Shown one piece after another: positions 7,942 through 15,200 of a stretch of 42,122 nt of DNA (position 1 is its first letter; every line of letters begins with the position of its first letter). The position numbers were made by a program, and so were the translations under genes. This DNA is from Pseudomonadota bacterium (GTDB lineage Bacteria > Pseudomonadota > Gammaproteobacteria > Xanthomonadales > Xanthomonadaceae): positions 1 through 42,122 of the forward strand of contig JAEZCF010000143.1 of NCBI GenBank assembly GCA_023430045.1, in the 5' to 3' direction. The notes under the pieces were generated by a model. The model did no database searches. It was not told the DNA's origin and worked only from the letters and a program-made list of their open reading frames with translations.

Positions 7942-10230
7942 TCAGAACCCTACGCGCATGCTGGCCCAATACGCGCGGCCAGGCTCGTTGTAGGTCGCCG
8001 CACCGGCAGCGCTGCTGACGCTTTCGCGGAACAGGCGCTTGTCGGCGATGTTGTTGACGCCCAAGCCGATGCTGACCTTTTCGGTGACCCTGTAGCGCGC
8101 GCTCAGGCCCCACACGTTGTAGGCGCCACGATCCTGCAGCACCAGCGCGCCGTCGCAGTCGATGGAAGCGCTCGGCGTGCACTTCGGATCATTGTTCATG
8201 TCGGCCGTGGCCGGCTCCTGCCTGCCATAGAACGTACCGGTCAGCAGCAGCGAAAGCTGTTCGGTGGCCTGCCAGTCCAGCATGGTGTTGATGGTGTACT
8301 TCGGAATCACCGACAGCGGCTGGCCCGTGGTCTTGTTCTCGTTCTCCACCATGTAGGTGAAGTTGGTGCTCCACTTCAGCACATCGCCACGCTCACCCAG
8401 CAGCGGCGCCACCAGGTTGCCTTCCAGCCCCTGCACCACCGCCTTCGGCGCGTTCTCCCAGCGGAAGACCCGGCCGGTTCCAAGAGTGGTCGTGCCCACC
8501 GGCACGTAACCCGCTTCGATCTTGTCCTTGTAATCGTTGTGGAAGTACGTCAGCGACGCCTGCCAACCACTCTGCGGCGCCCATTCCACGCCCAGCTCCT
8601 TGTTGATGCTGGTTTCCGCATCCAGGCCGGCATTGCCCTGGATGTAGCAACCGTCGCCAAGGCTCTGGTAGTTGTCGGGGCAGCCGTTGCCACGCGTGTA
8701 GTACAGGTAGTCCGGGTTGGACTGGTACAGGTTCGGCGCCTTGAACGCACGCGCGACGCCACCCTTGACCATCCAGGCGTCATTGATGCGGAACTGCGCG
8801 TTGAGGCTGGGGCTGGCGTTGTTGCCGAACTGGCTGTGGTGATCGAAGCGCAGTCCCGGGGTGATGATCCAGCGTTCGCCCAGGTAGACGTTGTCTTCCA
8901 CGAACACCGCCGTGGTCTGCGCGTCGGACCTGCCGCGCGCGCGGTCGGGCGACAGCCCCGGAACCTCGCCGCCGTTGCTGCCGGACTGGCTCATCGAATA
9001 GGGATCGGTCAGCTCGCTGTCCAGGTATTCGAAGCCGAAGGTCCAGATGTTCTCGGCGCCACTGATGAGTGTCGGGAAGCTGATCTCACCGTCCAACTGG
9101 TGGTTGCGCAGCCGCGAGGTGGACCACGCGTCGGCGTTGCCGATGGTGCCTTCCGGGCCACCGGCCAGGCCTTCGTTCAGGCGTGTGTTGTTGGTGCCTT
9201 CCACCGACGCGGTAACCCGCGAAGTGACATCGCCCCAACGGCCGCGATGGGTGATGGCGCCGGTGGTGCGGTACATGCGGTTGGTCTCCGCGCCGTCTTC
9301 GGCAAGCGCCGTGGTCAGGTCCGTGCCGGTGCTGCTGACCGCGCGGTCGCCGGCGTAGATGTTGCCCTGTCGGCTGGTTCCACCTTCCAGTTCCAGCACC
9401 TGGTCGGCAGTGATGTCCCAGCGCAGCAGCGCGTTGACGTCCTTGTTCTTGACACCCTCACGGCCGGCCGGCGGCGTCACGCCGCTGGCGAAATCGCGGT
9501 TGAGGTCCAGCGAATCGGCATCGGTACGGTTGACGTTGCCGTACAGACGGAATGACAGGGCGTCGGTCATCGGGCCGCTCAGCTGGAAGCCGGCGCGCTC
9601 ACTGCCCCCTTCTTCGCCGTGCTCCGGCACCAGGCCGTACAGGTCGAGCGCACCGGTAAGATCGCCGGTGGGACGCTTGGTGATGATGTTGACCACACCG
9701 CCGGATGCGCCGGAGCCATAGCGTGCCGCTGCCGGGCCGCGCAGCACCTCGATGCGTTCGATCATTTCCGCCGGCACCCAGTTGGTGTCGCCACGCGTGT
9801 TGCGTTCGCCGCTGCGGCCCATGCGCACGGCATCGCGGGAACCGACGCGCTTGCCATCGACAAGGATCAGCGTGTTCTCCGGTCCCATGCCGCGAAGGTC
9901 GATCTGGCGGTTGTTGCCGTACTGGCCAGAGGCGCTGTTGCCGGTGAGATTGACGCCCGGCATGGTGCGCAGCAGTTCGGAGATGTCGTTGGCGGGTGGG
10001 CGCCTGGCGATATCTTCGGCGGTGATGGTGGACGTGCCCAGCGCCTGGCGCGCGATCTGCTGCGCGGTCACATGGACGGTATCGATATCGGTGGCGTCGG
10101 CGGCCACGTCGGCGTGGGCGCTGGAAGCGGCACCGGCCAGCAGGACAGCCATCGCAAGCGCCAGCGGACGATGGGACGGGCGGGAAGCGGTCATGCCGAC
10201 GCTGCTGCCGGCGAGGAAGGAGGAGTGCAT
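7942..10230 (-). CDS. TonB-dependent catecholate siderophore receptor, FepA/PfeA type
   Basis: This outer-membrane receptor would import ferric enterobactin-like catecholates using TonB energy. A signal peptide ends near AHADVAADA, followed by a TonB box (DTVHVTA). The plug has FepA-specific stretches: DLRGMGPENTLILVDGKRVG, SRDAVRMGRSGERNTRGD, NWVPAEMIERIEVLRGPAAARYGSGASGG and VVNIITKRPTGD. The 22-stranded barrel ends with WASMRVGF, carrying the terminal Phe of outer-membrane proteins. I chose ATG 10230 (762 residues) because AAAGG precedes it; an upstream TTG would add eight residues and the ATG at 10194 would shorten the signal region. A Fur box about 130 bases upstream indicates iron repression. 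It is divergent from the phosphatase gene. The ligand is inferred from family resemblance. Confidence 0.92.
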   Translation of the reverse strand: MHSSFLAGSSVGMTASRPSHRPLALAMAVLLAGAASSAHADVAADATDIDTVHVTAQQIARQALGTSTITAEDIARRPPANDISELLRTMPGVNLTGNSASGQYGNNRQIDLRGMGPENTLILVDGKRVGSRDAVRMGRSGERNTRGDTNWVPAEMIERIEVLRGPAAARYGSGASGGVVNIITKRPTGDLTGALDLYGLVPEHGEEGGSERAGFQLSGPMTDALSFRLYGNVNRTDADSLDLNRDFASGVTPPAGREGVKNKDVNALLRWDITADQVLELEGGTSRQGNIYAGDRAVSSTGTDLTTALAEDGAETNRMYRTTGAITHRGRWGDVTSRVTASVEGTNNTRLNEGLAGGPEGTIGNADAWSTSRLRNHQLDGEISFPTLISGAENIWTFGFEYLDSELTDPYSMSQSGSNGGEVPGLSPDRARGRSDAQTTAVFVEDNVYLGERWIITPGLRFDHHSQFGNNASPSLNAQFRINDAWMVKGGVARAFKAPNLYQSNPDYLYYTRGNGCPDNYQSLGDGCYIQGNAGLDAETSINKELGVEWAPQSGWQASLTYFHNDYKDKIEAGYVPVGTTTLGTGRVFRWENAPKAVVQGLEGNLVAPLLGERGDVLKWSTNFTYMVENENKTTGQPLSVIPKYTINTMLDWQATEQLSLLLTGTFYGRQEPATADMNNDPKCTPSASIDCDGALVLQDRGAYNVWGLSARYRVTEKVSIGLGVNNIADKRLFRESVSSAAGAATYNEPGRAYWASMRVGF

Positions 10231-10354
10231 GTCTGGACCTTTGTGAGGGTGCAATCAGCCACGCCTCTGGCAAAGGGCTCGAGGCGACGTTCGGGGGAGG
10301 TCGGCAGGCACCGCCGCGTATCCGCAGCGCTCTGCCGTGGATGTTATTTTTCCA

Positions 10355-10383
10355 TAAATAAGAGTGATTCTCAATTGCGTAAA
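10355..10383 (-). promoter_or_regulatory. Fur box and candidate promoter of the FepA-like receptor
   Basis: TAAGAGTGATTCTCA at 10359-10373 reads on the minus strand as TGAGAAT-C-ACTCTTA, a 7-1-7 inverted repeat close to the TGATAATCATTATCA Fur core. A weak -35 (TTTACG, 10378-10383) and -10 (TATTTA, 10355-10360) with a 17-base spacer flank it on the minus strand, so bound Fur would block the promoter. The site also lies 135 bases upstream of the divergent phosphatase start and could act on both genes. Confidence 0.65.
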
Positions 10384-10507
10384 CGCATTGCGAAGTGCGC
10401 GTGCTTGTGCGCAAGGGGCCGCCCGACCTCCAGGCACGGTGCCGCAGACCGGTTAGGATTCCGGGTCCGCTGTGCTTGCGCCCCCTTCCTGCCGCTGGTC
10501 GATCACC

Positions 10508-11638
10508 ATGAAATCCACTTCTTTCCCTCTGCATCTGTCCAGCCTGCTGCTGCCGCTGCTGATGCTGGCCAGCACCGCTGCCCAGGCACGCGAAGTGCCC
10601 GCACCGGCCGCCCATGTGGACGCTGACGGCCCTTACCTGTTCCGCGACGGCGATGCCCTGCAGGCACGCTGGATATGCAACGACGAAGTCCGCAGCCGAC
10701 GCATCCCGGCCATCGCGGGCGCGGCGGATGTCGCGCAGGAATGCGGCCATCCGCATCCGGTGCATGTCGTGCCGCCCGCTGTGCCGGCCACCGCAGTACT
10801 GCCGTCGGCAGCGCGCATCGCCGTGTTGTCCGACATCCACGGCCAGTACGACCTGCTGGTGCGCCTGCTGCGCGCGAACGGATTGATCGACGCACGGGAC
10901 CAGTGGTCATACGGCACCGGCACACTGGTGGTGGCCGGGGACGTATTCGACCGTGGCCCGCGCGTGACCGAGGCGTTCTGGCTGCTGTACGGCCTGCAGC
11001 AACAGGCCGCTGCCGCCGGCGGCGCCGTTCATTTCGTACTCGGCAACCACGAAACCATGGTCCTCTATGACGACCTGCGCTACGTCAATCCGAAGTACCT
11101 GCGCAGCGCGCAGCTGCTGGGACGCAGCTATCCGCAGCTGTACGGCGTCGATTCGGTGATCGGCCAGTGGCTGCGTACCCGGCCGGTGCTGCTGCGCATC
11201 GGCGATACCCTGTTCCTGCACGGTGGCATCTCGCCGGAGGGGTTGCAGCTCGCCCTGCACCCGGAGCGTACCAATGCTGCCTACCAGGCGTCGCTGGGCA
11301 CGCCACGCGAGCAGGTCAAGGCCGATATGGCCACCGCACCGCTGTATGACGGCAAGACCAGTCCGATCTGGTACCGCGGTTACTTCGATGGCCGCCTGGA
11401 TACCGATGGCGTGCAGGCCGTGCTGGACGCGCTGGGCCTGCGGCGCATCGTGGTGGGCCACACCTCGATGCCGCACGTCAGCCGCTTCCATGGCGAACGC
11501 ATCATCGCCGTGGACAGCAGCATCAAGAACGGCGAAAACGGCGAGATGCTGTTCATCGAAGGCGACACCCTCAGCCGCGGCCTGCTGGACGGCACCCGCA
11601 CCACGCTGGCGGACGGAAAGATCGGTCTGGACGACTGA
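10508..11638 (+). CDS. Exported metallophosphoesterase, Shewanella-like (Shelph) PPP phosphatase
   Basis: The 376-residue protein is a dinuclear-metal phosphatase of the calcineurin superfamily, probably periplasmic because it starts with a clear signal peptide (to about TAAQA, residue 27). The PPP motifs are in order: SDIHGQYD (Asp109, His111), GDVFDRGP (Asp145, Asp148, Arg149), GNHE (Asn180, His181), LFLHGGISPE and VVGHTSMPH. The pattern most resembles the bacterial Shelph group of protein phosphatases rather than nucleotidases. ATG 10508 starts the signal peptide; the open frame extends upstream without signal character. The gene is divergent from the FepA-like receptor and shares its regulatory region. 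Its natural substrate is unknown; a role in iron-phosphoester or siderophore processing is only speculation. Confidence 0.85.
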   Translation: MKSTSFPLHLSSLLLPLLMLASTAAQAREVPAPAAHVDADGPYLFRDGDALQARWICNDEVRSRRIPAIAGAADVAQECGHPHPVHVVPPAVPATAVLPSAARIAVLSDIHGQYDLLVRLLRANGLIDARDQWSYGTGTLVVAGDVFDRGPRVTEAFWLLYGLQQQAAAAGGAVHFVLGNHETMVLYDDLRYVNPKYLRSAQLLGRSYPQLYGVDSVIGQWLRTRPVLLRIGDTLFLHGGISPEGLQLALHPERTNAAYQASLGTPREQVKADMATAPLYDGKTSPIWYRGYFDGRLDTDGVQAVLDALGLRRIVVGHTSMPHVSRFHGERIIAVDSSIKNGENGEMLFIEGDTLSRGLLDGTRTTLADGKIGLDD

Positions 11639-11742
11639 GGACGTCGCCGCAGCCTTGCGGTCAGGCGATTTCCAGCTTTATGCATGGTGGGACGTCAGAT
11701 CTCCCTTACACAATCCCGGCATCACCACGCCGGAGAAAAAGC

Positions 11743-12810
11743 ATGTCCATCAACCATGGCATCAACACGGGGGCATGCGCCGAGGCACCGGTGCCGCCAA
11801 GCGCGTGCAGCTTCGACGTCGAGGACTGGTATCGGCTCTCGCGCTGCTGGTTCCCGGTGATGGAGGCAGAACGGGTCACGAGCAGACCGATGCGCGCCAT
11901 GCTGCTGGACCAGCCGCTGGTGCTGTACCGGATCGACGGAGCCATCGTGGTAGCGCGCGATGCCTGCCCTCATCGCGGCGTCCCGTTGAGCATGGGACAC
12001 GCAGACGCCGAGGGTATCCGCTGCGCGTACCACGGCCTGCGTTTCGGCGCCGGTGGCCGCTGTACGGAAATACCCAGCCAGCCCGATCATCCCATTTCGG
12101 ATCGCCTGCACCTGCGGGTATACCCCGCCATCGAACGCTATGGACTGGTCTGGACGTGCCTGTGGCCTGAAGCGGACAAGGCCCCCGACATTCCGCCGAT
12201 GCCGCACTTCGACGACGCTGGCTTCCAGCAGGCCGTGTGCCCCTGCTATCCGATTGACTGCTTTGCCGGCCGGCAGATGGAGAGCTTCCTGGACGTGGCC
12301 CATTTTGCCTGGATCCATACCACTACCTTCGCCCGTGCGGAGGAACGCGAAGTGCCTGCCTACACCGTCTGCGCGACCACAAGCGGCTTCACCGCCGATT
12401 ACTTCAGCACACTCACCAACTATCCATTGGAATCGGCAAGGCAGGCACCACCGGGATTCATCTGGCGACGCCAGTACGACGTTCACCTGCCCTTCGCCGC
12501 TAGCCTGATCCTGCATTTTCCGGACGGGGGGCGTGCAGTGATCCTGAACATCGCCACGCCGGTTTCGGCACGGCGTACACACCTGTTCGTTCCGGTTTCC
12601 CGCAATTTCGACACCGATCATCCAGCAGAGGAAATGCTGGCGTTCAATCTGCGTGTGTTCGACGAGGACAGGCCGCTGGCGGAAGCCCAACGCCCCCGCA
12701 ACCTGCCACTGGACATACGCCAGGAAGCGCACATCCCCGCTGACCGCAGCTCGCTGGCCTACCGACGGGCCCTGGCGAAACAAGGCTATGGGAGGTTTTT
12801 CGAGGACTGA
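11743..12810 (+). CDS. Rieske non-heme iron oxygenase, VanA-like oxygenase subunit
   Basis: This 355-residue protein should be the terminal oxygenase of a ring-hydroxylating or O-demethylating system. The [2Fe-2S] Rieske motif is CPH (Cys75, His77) with CAYH (Cys94, His97). The catalytic iron site is ESFLDVAHFAWIH with Asp184, His187 and His192, in the usual D-x2-H-x4-H arrangement. The length suits vanillate demethylase-type single-component oxygenases. ATG 11743 has GGAGAA eight bases upstream; the frame is open further back, but without a better site. No ferredoxin-reductase gene lies next to it, so electrons must come from a reductase encoded elsewhere. The substrate cannot be told. Confidence 0.85.
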   Translation: MSINHGINTGACAEAPVPPSACSFDVEDWYRLSRCWFPVMEAERVTSRPMRAMLLDQPLVLYRIDGAIVVARDACPHRGVPLSMGHADAEGIRCAYHGLRFGAGGRCTEIPSQPDHPISDRLHLRVYPAIERYGLVWTCLWPEADKAPDIPPMPHFDDAGFQQAVCPCYPIDCFAGRQMESFLDVAHFAWIHTTTFARAEEREVPAYTVCATTSGFTADYFSTLTNYPLESARQAPPGFIWRRQYDVHLPFAASLILHFPDGGRAVILNIATPVSARRTHLFVPVSRNFDTDHPAEEMLAFNLRVFDEDRPLAEAQRPRNLPLDIRQEAHIPADRSSLAYRRALAKQGYGRFFED

Positions 12811-13111
12811 CCCGCGTCTGCACCGCGACCATCATCTCGCGGGACGACGGCATCATTGCCGCAGTGTGCTGCACCGCGCGGCATACCGCTGCATCCGTCA
12901 CGCAGGTCAGCCGTTTCCATGGCGGTGGCCGCGCGCGCCGTCCTGTTATCGCCCGGGACGCGAAGCACCTTAACCAGTCATATTGCCTTTCACTCGGCAT
13001 TCAATGCCGGGCTCGCATCATCAAGCCATGCCGACCATCACAGGCGTCTTCGCCAGGTCCCTGTGCACACTGCCGTCGGCACCAACGGTTCGAGTCACCA
13101 GGAGAAAAGCC
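12811..13111 (+). promoter_or_regulatory. Gene-free leader of the pilin operon with a perfect 15-base palindrome
   Basis: These 301 bases separate the oxygenase from the pilin operon and contain no coding frame I can support. The one ordered element is CGGCATT-C-AATGCCG at 12995-13009, a perfect 7-1-7 inverted repeat about 100 bases before the pilE-like start. It could be an operator. I find no convincing sigma-70 pair and no sigma-54 GG-N10-GC promoter around it. The ribosome binding site AGGAGAAAA (13100-13108) is strong. Confidence 0.45.
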
Positions 13112-13555
13112 GTGCAGGCACCCCACGTGCAGGCAGTGCGCGACGCCCGGTGGAAGCAGTCCACCGGATTCACCCTGATCGAGATGATGATCGTGGTGGC
13201 GATCGTCGCCATTCTGGCTGCGATCGCCCTCCCCGCCTACCAGAACCATATTCTCCGTTCGAAGATCCGGCTTGCGCAGAGCGATCTGTTGGCTCTGTCA
13301 GCGGGCGTGGAGAATTACCGCCAGCGCACGCTTGCCTACCCGGCCACCGAAGCACAGGCGCAGCGCGGATGGATGCCTGCCTCGCGAAGCGCTGATTTTT
13401 CCTTCGTCTATTCCGCCGAAAACGGCGGATACCTGCTCACCGCGACCGCCGGCGAGCCGCTGGGCAAGGCCGCAGGCTGCGCACTCAGCCTGGATGCCGC
13501 GGGCCAGCGCCGCGTCGGCAGCCAGTGCGCTGCGGTCGGCATCACCGACTGGTAG
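13112..13555 (+). CDS. pilE: Type IV minor pilin, PilE-like
   Basis: This is a 147-residue prepilin, first gene of a five-gene operon. The prepilin peptidase site is STG^FTLIEMM after a 19-residue positively charged leader. It has the canonical Phe1, Glu5 and hydrophobic helix (MIVVAIVAILAAIALPAYQNH). A small C-terminal globular domain holds two Cys (AAGCALS, GSQCAAV) that could form the D-loop disulfide. I chose GTG 13112 because AGGAGAAAA sits just upstream and the leader then has normal length; the frame is open 43 residues further up without a ribosome site. It belongs to the PilE/minor-pilin group that joins FimT, PilV, PilW and PilX in priming pili. It could instead be a pseudopilin of a secretion system, but no gsp genes are present. 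Confidence 0.85.
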   Translation: MQAPHVQAVRDARWKQSTGFTLIEMMIVVAIVAILAAIALPAYQNHILRSKIRLAQSDLLALSAGVENYRQRTLAYPATEAQAQRGWMPASRSADFSFVYSAENGGYLLTATAGEPLGKAAGCALSLDAAGQRRVGSQCAAVGITDW

Positions 13556-13559
13556 GGCC

Positions 13560-14069
13560 ATGACGTTGTACCGCCAACGCGGCGTCACCCTGATCGAGCT
13601 GATGATCGGGCTGGCGATCATGGCCTTGTTGCTGCTGGCCGCACTGCCCTTCGGTGCGCGGTGGGCACAGGGCAATCGCCAGATGCAGGCGCGCAGCCTG
13701 GTGTGGGAAGGGATGTCGCAGGCGCGTTCCATTGCCTTGCGCAATCCTGCCATGCAGCGCATCGGCACGCCTGCCGCGGTGTTGCGGATGCGTGCCGGCC
13801 AGTTGGAAGTCGTGGCGCCGGGCAACGACACACCGCTGTGGGCGGGCGTGCTGCGCAGCGACGTGCACCTGCGTTTTTCGGATCCTGCCGGCTTCAGCGA
13901 CGCCGACGCGATGCAGGCCAGCAGCTTCCCGGTCTTCGACTGCGTGGGCTTCGACGCCCGTGGCATCCGACTGCCCGCTGCGGACGGATGCGCCGACGGC
14001 GCCCCGGCCATCGACCGTATCGCGGTCGGCCTTGCCAGCCAGGAGCCCCTGTATGTCGAACTTCTCTGA
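13560..14069 (+). CDS. fimT: Type IV minor pilin FimT/GspH family
   Basis: The product is a 169-residue prepilin with the short leader MTLYRQRG^VTLIELMIGLAIMALLLLAALP, carrying Glu5 and a Val at +1. The rest fits the GspH/FimT domain: an Arg/Gln-rich alpha-helix (QMQARSLVWEGMSQARSIAL), then beta-strands ending in FDARGIRLPAADGCADG and two Cys. FimT-type pilins sit in the minor-pilin priming complex and, in some Xanthomonadales and Legionella, bind DNA for uptake; I cannot tell whether this one does. The ATG lies four bases after the pilE-like stop and the gene overlaps pilV by 17 bases, indicating coupled translation. Confidence 0.85.
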   Translation: MTLYRQRGVTLIELMIGLAIMALLLLAALPFGARWAQGNRQMQARSLVWEGMSQARSIALRNPAMQRIGTPAAVLRMRAGQLEVVAPGNDTPLWAGVLRSDVHLRFSDPAGFSDADAMQASSFPVFDCVGFDARGIRLPAADGCADGAPAIDRIAVGLASQEPLYVELL

Positions 14070-14502
14070 GTTGCATGCACCGCGCACGCCGCCGGTGAAG
14101 CAGCGTGGCGAGATGCTGCTGGAAGCGCTGGTGGCGGTGCTGGTGACCTCGATCATCGCCGCCGGGCTGGCGCATGTGCAGGCGCGCACGATGGCCAGCC
14201 AACGTGCAACCAAGCTGGAACGACTGGTGGTGGGCCAGCTGCGCGACCAGATGCAGACCGCTGGCGTGTCCCTGTGCGCTGCCGACACCCTTGCCCTGCC
14301 CTTGGCCGCAGACCTGGACCGCGAAGTGAACGTGGTATGCGGGCCGGTACCGACGCTGCAGGTGGGAATCGCTGGAACGGAACGCGAAGTGGATGCACCG
14401 CGCCGGGTCGATCTGTCGGTCGCCGCCGCGGATCTGCAGCCGGCCATTGGCCAGGACGGCAAGGCAGCCGCTCCGGACCTGCTGGTATCGAGCAACCAAT
14501 GA
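14053..14502 (+). CDS. pilV: Type IV minor pilin PilV-like
   Basis: This is a 149-residue prepilin. The leader is 18 residues long and ends KQRG^EMLLEALVAVLVTSIIAAGL, so processing would leave Glu at +1 instead of the usual Phe or Met while keeping Glu5. The helix continues into ARTMASQRATKLERLVVGQLRDQMQ, as in PilV proteins. A short C-terminal domain has two Cys (SLCAAD, VVCGPV). The start overlaps the fimT 3' end and AGGAG lies nine bases before it. PilV would form part of the tip-priming complex with PilW and PilX. Assignment rests on position and the N-terminal motif; the globular part is not distinctive. Confidence 0.78.
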   Translation: MSNFSELHAPRTPPVKQRGEMLLEALVAVLVTSIIAAGLAHVQARTMASQRATKLERLVVGQLRDQMQTAGVSLCAADTLALPLAADLDREVNVVCGPVPTLQVGIAGTEREVDAPRRVDLSVAAADLQPAIGQDGKAAAPDLLVSSNQ

Positions 14503-15200
14503 CTCCCGCCCGCCCCCTTCAGCAGGGTCAGAGCCTGATCGGCATGATGGTCGGGCTGGTCATCTCGCTGCTGACCATCGCCGCGATGCTGGTGCTCTAC
14601 AAGTACATGATCGAGGTGTCCGGCAACGCGTCGCGCGCGGCACAGCGCGATGGCCAGGTGGCTTCGGCGCTGCTGGCGGCGCAGATCGACATGCAGCAGG
14701 CCGGCTATGGCGTGGACGAGAGCCAGCCCCTCGCCACTCGCCTGGCGGTCAGTGCCGACGGCACGCAGGTGGTATGGCGGTTCAAGCCGGAGCTCGACCA
14801 GCCCGACCAGTGCGCGGGCCTGCGCCTGCTGGACACCGCCAGCGGCACGCTCGCGCGTGGGCTCTATCGACTGCCTGCGACACCCTGCAGCACAGCCGCC
14901 GACGTTGCCTGGGACGACGCCCAGCTGCAGCCCCTGGCTACCGACATCGCGTTCTTCGAGCCGACGCTGAAGGACGGCACGGCATACGAAGGCGCTGAAC
15001 GTGAGGTCGGTGCGTTGACGCTGCAACCCACGCCAGGCGAAGGCGGCTATCGTTTCCACGCCCTTGCCGCCGCGTGCCTGCCCTTCCAGCAGCAGTCGGA
15101 GGGTCTGGTCACGGGCCAGCGCATCATCCTGCGCCAATCGGTCCAGGACGTCCTGTTCTCGGTCTGCCTGCCCAACCTTGCCGCAGGGGCAGGCTCGTGA
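14499..15200 (+). CDS. pilW: Type IV minor pilin PilW-like, lacking Glu5
   Basis: The product has 233 residues and starts in an ATGA overlap with the pilV stop. The prepilin site is LQQG^QSLIGMMVGLVISLLTIAAML: residue +5, which is Glu in almost all pilins, is Gly (codon GGC at 14541-14543), and +1 is Gln. The following helix (YKYMIEVSGNASRAAQRDGQ) and the long beta-rich domain with four Cys (DQCAGL, TPCSTA, AACLPF, SVCLPN) are typical of PilW. PilW bridges PilX/PilY1 to PilV in the initiation complex. The Gly5 is discussed as a finding. It ends in a GTGA overlap with the next gene. Confidence 0.8.
   Translation: MTPARPLQQGQSLIGMMVGLVISLLTIAAMLVLYKYMIEVSGNASRAAQRDGQVASALLAAQIDMQQAGYGVDESQPLATRLAVSADGTQVVWRFKPELDQPDQCAGLRLLDTASGTLARGLYRLPATPCSTAADVAWDDAQLQPLATDIAFFEPTLKDGTAYEGAEREVGALTLQPTPGEGGYRFHALAAACLPFQQQSEGLVTGQRIILRQSVQDVLFSVCLPNLAAGAGS

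Noticed and set aside
12811..13111. Sigma-54 promoter for the pilin operon
   Set aside because: I looked for GG-N10-GC with the usual flanking bases and found only spacings that are too short, such as within CGGCATTCAATGCCG.
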